This document shows positions 51,968 through 59,998 of a stretch of 59,998 bases of DNA, piece after piece. A model generated the notes under the pieces. It did not search any database. It was not told the DNA's origin and saw nothing but the letters and a program-made list of their open reading frames with translations. The position numbers were made by a program, and so were the translations under genes. The DNA comes from Discostella pseudostelligera (lineage: Eukaryota > Bacillariophyta > Thalassiosirophyceae > Thalassiosirales > Thalassiosiraceae): assembly GCA_036940085.1 (NCBI GenBank), contig JALLBK010000173.1, forward strand, positions 1 through 59,998, written 5' to 3'. Position 1 is the stretch's first letter; each line of letters opens with the position of its first letter.

Positions 51968-53400
51968 ATGATGTCAACCATGATATCCGCCAAGAATCTG
52001 CTACTACTACGGCGACTTGCCTATGCGCCAACGACTACGACAGAGACACTACTTCATCGAACAATAAGTATTGCTAGATGTAGTCCCCCCACTGCCACCA
52101 ATGGCAATGGCAGACATCGGGACCTCGGTAGCGGTAGGACGTTTCATCTGAATCGCAATACTGCGACGGGGCCGACAGCGACAGCGACACTAGTGCACCT
52201 CCATGCAGCTTCGTTTTCGTCACCCTCCGCGGCAGATGCAGCAGATGGTCAGGCGCCCGGAGAAGATCCTTTAACAACTGAAATCGATGATGATGCAAAA
52301 GAAGTGAGTGGTGGTATGGAGGGCAATATTACCTCCGAAGATGTTAATGTAGACATTTGTAAAGATCCTCCACCCACTTCCATTTCCAGCGGTGATGATT
52401 ATACAAGTTCGATTCTTAATGAAGATATTCCTCCGCCTTTGGAATTATTGCCAGAAGATACTACGAATACTGATACTACTACTGCTGCTGCTACTGCTGC
52501 TACCAACTCAATTATCGATGACAAATTTCAAGGCATCGCACCTGAAAATGTTATCCGAACCGGCAAAATTATATCGATCGAGTGAGTTCCCTTTTGTCGC
52601 CCGAAACTACACGCTGAATTTATGTTATTTTGCTTTTGTTTTTTCTCTTGCAAAACTAAATGACCGACTTAATGTATCAACACAGCTACAAGCGCATGTC
52701 TGGCGTCATTCTCCAAGACGAACCCTTTCGTTCCATCGGTCCACTGAAAAAAGATATAGTCGGCTTTACTTTCAAGCATATATACACCAAGTTTCAGATT
52801 GATGACAAAATCAAAATGGAACCGTATATCGATAAGCGGAGGCGTGTTCAATTTCAGGCATGGCCATCTCTGAAGCGGGAGGGCCAATTAAATGGGTTTA
52901 ATATTAGATATGATGATGAAGAGACGGAAATAGAGGAAGGTGGGAGTGGAGGTAGTGCTGGTCGAGGTGGTGGAGGTAGTGATATCCCTCTGCTTCATTG
53001 GACGGGTGCTTTCACTTTGATACAATCGGCAAAGGCAAAATTGGGACGGAACGTCTATGATCTACTCTCCAAAGCATCGATGAAAGAAGATAAGGCATTG
53101 GCAAAGAAGGTAGAAAATGAAATGGCAGCATGCAACAAAAGAATCGTTTGGGCAAGAAAGAGTGTGTCAAATCCTACGAAGGCCACGAGAGAATGCAAGG
53201 CTCGATTGGGTGAAGAGATGTATGATATGTTGAGCAACATTGATAAAGTGGACAATGTTCAACGGCGGGCTGATGAGGCGTACTTTCGCTGTCGAGACAG
53301 TTTGTCTACACTGGGTCTTAGTGTTGAGCCAAACAATAATCAGAATGAGGAGCAAAAACATGTCGAGTTGCTGGAAGAGGACAACACTGCTATAGAGTAA
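51968..53400 (+). CDS. Unrecognised protein, probably organelle-targeted
   Basis: Two exons, 51968-52581 and 52686-53400, about 442 residues from the ATG at 51968. The N-terminus (MISAKNLLLLRRLAYAP then RTISIARC) is Arg-rich and acid-free for about 70 residues, as in a mitochondrial presequence. A low-complexity acidic and Thr/Ala-rich linker follows to about 185. The ordered part starts ENVIRTGKIISIDYKRMSGVI, continues DIVGFTFKHIYTKFQIDDKIKM and DKRRRVQFQAWPSL, and has the spacing of a small beta barrel such as a cold-shock fold, though key RNA-binding aromatics are not obvious. A Gly/Glu linker is followed by a helical end with AFTLIQSAKAKLGRNVYDLLS and two similar Arg/Ala helices. I do not recognise the family. 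It is divergent from BRX1 and converges on MCM8. Confidence 0.6.
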
Positions 53401-53473
53401 CTTGCGACGGCAACCACGTAAGGACTATTTATTCTCTGTCACTATATCCTTCACCAACATAGATTTGCATGCG

Positions 53474-56400
53474 TCAAAGAAGCAACGTGTAAACAGAACA
53501 CCCATCGATCGACTTCCTGGCTAATTCACCCTGTTCTCTCAATGTTTCCACGAATTCTTTAAACCCTCCGATGGGCAAATCCAGTTTATGCGCAATTGCC
53601 TGCAAGTCCTGGTAGCTGAACTGGGACTTTCCCGACGTGCGCATCGCCTCCAAGAAGGCACGACGCTGTTTACTCTTCCCTCCTGCGCCACCTCGTGATT
53701 TGTCAATGTTACCACCCTCATCTGTGTGAACTTGTCGGACACTCTCGATCATAAGCTCAATGACATCTTCTGCATCTTCGCGAAGGACATGTGAGCGTAG
53801 ACATGCCTTCGCTCGTGCCTGAGCTAGGCGGATGAGGGCTTCGAGCTGCCTCGTGGTGATTGGCACGTTGTCTTTTCTGCTATCGTTGCCATGTGGGTTC
53901 CTAGAGAGCGGGCGGTGAATGATGAAGTTAAGTCCACTTTGATGCACGGCGAGGAAACAAAGTAGAATATAAACTCACCGTAAATACATAAAGTATTTCT
54001 GCAACACTTCGGCGGCTTCTGCTGTCATCTTTGGTCGACAATATTCTCTAGCATAGGCTATGTAGTCTTTCACTTGCTGCAACGGCAGTGGCTGCTTTTG
54101 GAACTCGGTCACCCAAGGCAGACGGAACTGCATTGGTATGTAGTCCTTTGGTCCAAACTTGTTCATCGCGTCTGACGCTCTTCCATCCGAGTAGCCACCA
54201 TGATGATGGTCACCACCCCTAGCAGGACCATCCCTACAAAGTCGACCCATGATGCTGCCGGAAATCATCCGGTCTCGATCCGTGTCCGCTTGATCTCGAA
54301 GAATAAAGACCAGATCAAACCGGGATAGCAGTGGGCCTGCCAAATTGATATTCTCGCCGACGCTTTTGCCCATATTGTAGTGTCCACTTTTAGGGTTGGC
54401 CGCTGCAATGACACTGCACCGTGAAGGAAGCGATGCTACAATTCCGGCCTTTGCTATGGATACTTGCTGTTGCTCCATTGCCTCGAGAAGACCATCCTGA
54501 TGGGTCTTTGGCATCTTATCCAACTCATCTAGACAGCAAACGCCACGGTCCGCCAGCACTAGAGCACCCGCTTCTATTCCCATATCTCCTCCTGGCTCCT
54601 TCGTCAACGAAACAGTTAGTCCAGTCGATGATGTAGTGTTCCCACCTACATAGACACTCCTCGCAGCAACCTGATTTGCCGCCAACAGCATTTGACTCTT
54701 TCCCATACCAGGATCCCCAACAATTAGCATATGCGAGTTTGATCGTATCACAATGCCACTTTGCGCGTCCAGCCCAGATACTTCCGGTGGAGTACCCCCG
54801 AGAAGGCAAAGGACGATCCCGGCCTTGACAAGATCGTTCCCAATGATGCCTGGACAGAGAGATCGGACTAATAGATCAAATGAAAATGCCATACGGGTTT
54901 GTATGCTATACATTCGATGATCGGCATGGGCAAGATTAACAATCTGTTCCAGTTGTTGGTCAGTGTAATTGTTCTTGTCGGACGAGGTTGACGATCTTGG
55001 ACGTTTGTTCCGACCATGGTCGCCACTACCTTCCCATTCATTCATGTTGTCCTGCTTGCCACTTCGACTATTACTGCGCCCCCGAGGTCCATCCGCTGCG
55101 GTCATATTCACAATGGAATGTCCCACGACATACAGTTTGTACGTGCTCGTCTCTGCCGCACGCTTCCCGCCGACGCGGCCAGCAGCCATGGCCGAATTCA
55201 CAGCTCGGACGATACCACAAACAACGATGGAATCTCCAGCGTGACACGCATCAACCAAATCATGCGTCACCTCCACTTCCATGTGTCTGGGGGCACGTCC
55301 TGCATCCCTATCTCCTCCATGGCTACTAACAACACCTCGTTCATCCATCCCATCACTACCAACACCATAGCTACCTCCAGCATTCTCTCCATCATCCTCC
55401 CAGAGCTCCTCACGTACCTCCTGAATCTTGAGCTCCTGCACATCACAAAAGTTCGCCACTCTTCTATTCAATACAAACTTTACACTCCGACACTTGATAT
55501 CCACGCATCGCGATGGCGGGGTATACTTGCCATCAACAAATTTGGTAATTTGATGCAAGCCGCATTTAGAGCAGGTGAATCCAGCATCAAGGACACGTAG
55601 ACGCTTCGGACGGGCTTTGGTCACGGTGCCACGAAGGGAGATGAGATGACCTACGGTGGATGTGCGTATGGCTGCCATTCGTATTTGCATGAAGGGTGAA
55701 AGGTTGTAAAATCGTGGATGGTAGAGCGCCGTTTGCAGGGTGGCTAGATGAGGATGTCCTTGACCATTCGGTTGAAGAAAAATGGTGTTGTTGTTGGAAG
55801 CTGAGTCGAGCGATTGATACCGACGCCATAAAGTAAGCATAATCAGACCAATGGCACATCCAAGTGATGTCAATGCCCGATCTGGTTTGTGATGAAGATA
55901 GTACCCAAAGGAGGACGAGTTGTCAGGTTGATGTTGTTGTTGCTGAGGAGGTTCGTGTCTGTCATGACCAGAAGAAGTGCTTCCCTCAAACACTCGCAAT
56001 TCCTCGAGGAATGATGTATGATTGAAAGTAACAACATTCTTCCCTCCTATAATTTTCGGTAGGACGATCATCCTGCTGTGTTCTGGTAGAAGTGTCGATG
56101 ATGAAGACGATGAAGTGGTATTTGCTCGAGCTTTCTGGAACAGGAATGATAGTGCCTCCCATGTTTTGGATTCTCCATTGCCGTTATCATCATCATTGTT
56201 GTTGTCCTTTCCATCCTCTGATTCTGGACGATGATTTTCCTTCCCTCGGTGATCTCTTTGTGGCCGATCTTCATCAATGCCATCATCGTCATCATCAACA
56301 ATAATCCATCGAAAGAAGGAATACAATCGACATACGAAAATGTAGTCTTCATCCTCGAGACTCATGGCCACGACAGTTTGGGGAGCAACACCTGCACTAC

Positions 56401-56701
56401 TACTGCTACCGCTACCACCTCCATAGCCACCCCTACCTCTGCCACGGCCAAAGCGACCACCTCGTCCCCGGCCTCTACCTCCACCTCGCCCCCTACCCAT
56501 ACCGCTACCGCCGACATCATTGTCATTGTTGCCAAAGTTCGAGTAATCATCTCCATCATTCATGCCACCAATCATTGACAGTGAATGATGATCGGGTGCA
56601 TGTCGTTCCCATAGGGCGGCAAGGTCACCCTTTTGGATGTCAGTGAGGGTAACAATGCCTCGAGGGCGGCGTAGGCGGCGGCGGAGCGGCGCCATGGTCA
56701 T
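53474..56701 (-). CDS. MCM8: MCM8 replicative-type helicase
   Basis: Two exons, 56701-53979 and 53900-53474, about 1049 residues, longer than the usual 800-850. The N-terminal extension holds a Gly/Arg-rich (RGG) tract at about residues 65-95 and Asp/Asn/His-rich stretches. The OB and zinc region has RTSTVGHLISLRGTVTKARP, CSKCGLHQ and CVDIKC. The AAA+ core has GDPGMGKSQML (Walker A), CCLDELDKM (Walker B), NTTSSTGLTVSL, AANPKSGHYN and LLSRFDLVF (arginine finger). The C-terminal exon supplies ITTRQLEALIRLAQARAKA, LREDAEDVIELM and a winged-helix-like end QAIAHKLDLPIGGFKEFVETL. The Walker A sequence and the C-terminal pattern favour MCM8 over MCM2-7. MCM8 acts with MCM9 in homologous recombination and meiotic repair; no MCM9 lies in the window. 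Confidence 0.85.
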
Positions 56702-56794
56702 GGTACAAAGTCAAAAAATATTGGAAATGGGAAAAATGGCGGCAAGCGACGACGGCAGTGGAATAATTGTTGGATTTCCCACCATTTTATGGAG

Positions 56795-56807
56795 TCTCCC
56801 GCCAAAA
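56795..56807 (-). promoter_or_regulatory. E2F-like element in the MCM8 divergent promoter
   Basis: TCTCCCGCCAAAA (reverse TTTTGGCGGGAGA) lies 94 bases upstream of the MCM8 start and 130 bases upstream of the kinase-like gene. TTTTGGCGGGA is close to the classical E2F site of S-phase genes, and an MCM gene is a typical E2F target, which is the best single support for reading the motif this way. Confidence 0.5.
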
Positions 56808-56935
56808 TATCTGCCAAGCAGCAGCCATTCCATCCGAATCCGAACCATGACGGCCGATGAACCAGGTTCTTACGGGCGGCGGTAGGAGGAGTTTTTTATC
56901 AGACTACCCGTGATCGTGATAAGATAAGCAACATC

Positions 56936-59269
56936 ATGATGCATTCATCGTCATCAATGGCTGTCCGGCATCGTGCTTGCAATCCATCGCCGTCATCATC
57001 ACATTCACATAATGGAAAGGACAACAATGACAATATTGACGATGAGAATGGTGGCCATACCAACATTCGCGCATCAACTAATAGCGGCAGCAATACCATC
57101 GGTGTCAATATTAGTAGTAATAATACTAACCTCGGTGACAACAAGCTTCATGGACGACGTCATCAACGACCACGATGGAATAGTAAAATCACACTCGTCT
57201 TGGGTGTGGCATTAACAATACCATCACTATGTCTTTGGGGAATGTATAAGTCGTCAACTTCAATGAAGACAGTGAATATTGGCAGCAGTCCTCATTTTCG
57301 ACATGGGGATGTAAGGTCCAAGGTTCGGACGGGTAGTAGTAGATTTCGTGATCGTCGCGAGGACAACGAGGATGAACCCGGATTTTTCGAGAGGAAGAAG
57401 CGGAGAAGATATAATGATCATGCACAATTAATAGATCGTGTACAATTGATATTGGGTCATAATGATGAAGAGGAGGAAGAAGAAGAAGATGGTAATTCCA
57501 TCGATGAAGGTGTGCAGAGTACAGACGATGATGAGGGGCAATCATCCCACCAATCAGCAGTTTCGGAACAAGATGTTAGCAATGACAATGCAGCCGATAC
57601 GGGAGGGATTATTTCAAATGGGGATGGGGTACAATACCAATATCAACCACGTATGCTGCGCCTTGAACTGCAAAAACAATTCTCCAACAAAAGAGTCCAA
57701 GGAGACGATGGTCGGGGAGGAAAGCCGAAGCTCAGTCATGGCGATGTACTATTATCATCCGTCCATCGATTACCAACCTATGAATCTCATGACATCCCCC
57801 CCTCCGAACGGTACATTACACCCTATCCCGACGATGATGGATACATAGATCGTTTAGAAAGTGTGAAAAAATCCAAAAAGTATCGAAATAATGAACGGGA
57901 GGCATTGGAAGATGAGGTATGTCAAGCCAAACACTCCTGGCAGGCCGATGCCTATCCCAATTGCAATATATTGCATGAATATGAGTTGGGACAATTGATT
58001 GGTATGTTTGGTCGGGCAGTACGGAAGAAATTACGGAAAAATGAAGGAGATGGGGATGAACTTGTCAAGTATATGGCGTCGGGGTATTGGAGGGATGTTT
58101 GGTTATTATCGAAGGCATCGGGATCGTTTGCAGATGGCAATATCACGTCAGACGAGAACACATTGTCAAGGAATTCATCCATATCCGAGAAAGAGGAAAT
58201 CACCGTATTGAAAACACTCCGCTATAAACATGAATTCTCCGATCGGAATTATGATCGTCATCGTAAGGATGCACTGGCGTCCATGAGAATGTCACAATCA
58301 CCGAATGTGGTGGATATATTTGCCTATTGCAGCAATTCGGCTGTGTTTGAGTATGGCAAGGGTGGAGATATTGATGCCAAAATATGGCCGTATGATAAGG
58401 AGGAGGGGAAGTATTATGTGGCGGACATGTCGAGTTTGGAAAAGATTGATATTGGTATGTGATGATTCTATATTGCAATTTGCGTATTTGAAATTGCCAA
58501 TATTCCGATTATTCTGACTCTTATCTCTGTTGCAATTAGCATATCAAGTTGCTCGTGCCATCGCTGATGTGCACGATGTGGAAGACGACGGCCATGCTTC
58601 CATAGCTCACAGTGAGTGCTCCACGCCTTCTTGAAGGCATTTCGACGATGATTAATCAATCTCACCCACCTCATTTTCCCTCTCTTCCTCTAGCCGATAT
58701 AACACCGTCGCAATTTATCTTCATCAATGGTAGATGGAAGCTGAATGACTTCAATAGATGTAGATTCATGAGAGTTCGTAAGGTCGATGGTGGCCCGTGT
58801 GGATTTTACGTCGGTATGAATCCTGGAAAGGTGAGTCGACAATAGTTCTCGTCGGGCTCAATTTCAAGCAGGCGGACTGGTAACCTTACTTTTGTATCAT
58901 ATCCATCTCTTGAAGTTTCGAGCACCTGAAGAGTATGCATTCTTGGAAGAAAATGAAATGATCGATATCTACTCCATGGGCAACATCTTCTACGCAATGC
59001 TCTCTGGCAATATGCCCTTCGAGGGGCAGAAGGAGAGCAAGGCGCAGAAAAAAGTCTTGGACGGCGTACGACCAAAGATCCCGACGGAGGTTGTGGAGAG
59101 TGATGATATTGCGATACAGACACTCATTTCGATAACAAAAAAGTGTTGGAGTAAAAAGCCCATAGATCGACCAAAGGCGGCGTCGGTTCGTGATGAGCTA
59201 AAGGAGTTGTTGGATCGATTGATGACTAGTGCTAATGCTACCATCGAAGCCGATGAGAGAATGAGATGA
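56936..59269 (+). CDS. Type II membrane protein kinase-like protein
   Basis: Four exons, 56936-58454, 58540-58611, 58694-58830 and 58916-59269, about 693 residues. An Asn/Ser-rich cytosolic arm of about 80 residues is followed by one membrane segment (KITLVLGVALTIPSLCLWGM), then a charged stem, so the kinase fold should lie in the Golgi lumen or outside the cell. A Cys pair precedes it (CQAKHSWQADAYPNCNILHE). Kinase landmarks: SGYWRDVWLL (loop region), EEITVLKTL (VAIK-type Lys), HTDITPSQFIFI in place of the HRDLKPEN loop (Asp kept, Asn replaced by Gln), KLNDFNRCRF in place of DFG, FRAPEE (APE), IDIYSMGNIFYAML and CWSKKPIDRPKA. The catalytic Asp residues remain, so activity is possible. The first intron lies just before the catalytic loop. 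Confidence 0.8.
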
Positions 59270-59586
59270 GCACTATCTCTATTTGCTACCTTTTGCCACT
59301 ATCGGTAAAGAGATCTGTGCATTGAATTCAGAAGCAGTAATGGTGCTTGCTACCCGATTTGCGATGGGTAGGATAGTCTGATCCGACGAGTGCATAGAAT
59401 GACGCGGAAGTGGCACGAGGGGTTCGTAAATGATCAGCTGCCCAATGATTACTTCGGGTTGCTACAATGGACGATCAGGATCTCGGTGAGTGGTTCGATG
59501 GTCTGGTTAGTCTTTATTAGTCTCTCGGCAACCGACTCATATCATGCGATCTATTCATATCTCTGTTGCTCAGAAGCTGGATGTGT
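59270..59586. other. Convergent intergenic region, no gene seen
   Basis: This 317-base gap lies between the stops of the kinase-like gene and the partial gene at the right edge. A short plus-strand open frame (59390-59653) overlaps the latter and has no features. No repeat or RNA gene is visible. Confidence 0.4.
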
Positions 59587-59998
59587 TTACAAGCACAGTC
59601 CAGTTGGAGAACGAAGAATACTTTTGAGATTACCACATCGCACTAGATGTTGAAGTCGAATCAACATATCCGCCGTTCTCATCTGAATATCACTGCAATC
59701 GCCGAGCTCTTCCTTGCGCGTTATGTCACGACGATCGATAAATCGGTATCCCAGTATCTGGATTGCTATGGTTGGTGTGATCACGGTGATTCTTTGGGTT
59801 AGATGAAGCTAGGAGAAGAAACCTCATTTCCACGCACATGTCGTACCTAATTTTCAAGCCGTCAATGACAAACAACTCAAGACGATATTGGTTCGCATCG
59901 GTTTTCCATTGATAAATGGTCGATGTGGTTGACAATTGCTCCGAGCAATAGACCGTCCGAACTGCACACATGTCCTGGTTGGAGCAGGCGACATGCTT
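59587..59998 (-). CDS. 3' part of an unrecognised gene at the window edge
   Basis: The minus-strand frame is open from the right edge (59998) to a donor at about 59847 (ATTAG/GTACGA), then resumes in phase at 59791 after a 55-base intron (CCCAAAG/AATC) and ends at 59587. The joined fragment encodes about 118 residues: AVRTVYCSEQLSTTSTIYQW, NQYRLELFVIDGLKIR, then ITVITPTIAIQILGYRFIDRR, RKEELGDCSDIQMRTADMLI, RLQHLVRCGNLKSIL and a short tail. I do not recognise a family. The intron is needed because the unspliced frame stops soon after it. The 5' part lies outside the window. Confidence 0.5.

Noticed and set aside
54969..56578. Plus-strand open frames opposite MCM8 (55016-55600, 56231-56578 and others)
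   Set aside because: The minus strand encodes a clear AAA+ helicase across the same bases; the plus frames show only low-complexity Thr/Ser/Ile sequence.
1..59998. CRISPR arrays, integrated virus, plasmid origins, or insertion sequences with transposase
   Set aside because: No regularly spaced direct repeats, capsid, polymerase or transposase-like proteins were seen; the gene set is ordinary nuclear eukaryotic.

Overview
The window looks like nuclear DNA from a diatom, most likely a centric one. It holds a fucoxanthin-chlorophyll-type antenna gene, a magnesium chelatase subunit D gene and several secreted or plastid precursors whose signal peptides end at an ASAFAP-like Ala/Phe junction, the hallmark of four-membrane red-lineage plastids. 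A hidden TMEM216-type ciliary transition-zone gene argues for a lineage that still makes flagellate cells, as centric diatoms do. Genes are dense (27 called, about one per 2.2 kb) on both strands. Introns are few and short (about 55-125 bases, GT-AG), and many genes share divergent promoters or end within 100 bases of a convergent neighbour. Exons below were joined by hand from splice signals and reading frame; no transcript data were available. An alignment-based check should precede any use of exact exon ends.

Layout. 0-7.8 kb: a SET/MYND methyltransferase, a bacterial-style phospholipase D-like protein, a mitochondrial stomatin-like (SPFH) protein and a plastid-type methionine aminopeptidase. 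8-12.8 kb: a nine-exon gene for a predicted plastid protein with two I29-like modules followed by a long Ala/Pro/Lys-rich repeat region carrying about eleven short Phe-rich motifs, then a 1.5 kb gene-free stretch with inverted repeats. 12.8-20 kb: a type II membrane glycosyltransferase, an unrecognised 650-residue protein, a mitochondrial [2Fe-2S] ferredoxin, a NYN-type RNase-like protein and a foldback repeat. 20-27.6 kb: a multidomain acetyl-CoA carboxylase. 28-34 kb: a PX-like protein, the TMEM216-like gene back to back with a coiled-coil gene, an antenna protein, a HIT hydrolase and a METTL21-like methyltransferase. 34-45 kb: a CNNM/DUF21 transporter, a sulfatase, eIF3j, a DnaJ-like gene with a broken reading frame next to the only ambiguous base, and chlD. 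45-60 kb: a secreted PA-domain/prolyl 4-hydroxylase fusion, RBM28/Nop4, BRX1, an organelle-type protein of unknown role, MCM8, a type II membrane kinase-like protein and the 3' end of an unknown gene.

Functional links. Plastid metabolism is represented by ChlD, the antenna protein, the aminopeptidase and the repeat protein (acetyl-CoA carboxylase location is undecided). Ribosome production is represented by RBM28, BRX1 and eIF3j, all within 12 kb. Many intergenic regions share a GGCGGGA(A/G) element resembling an E2F/DP site, in three places beside a CACGTG core. The observation most worth following is the 8-11.2 kb gene: its sticker-and-spacer, plastid-targeted, disordered architecture resembles that of known pyrenoid linker proteins, though nothing in the sequence proves such a role.
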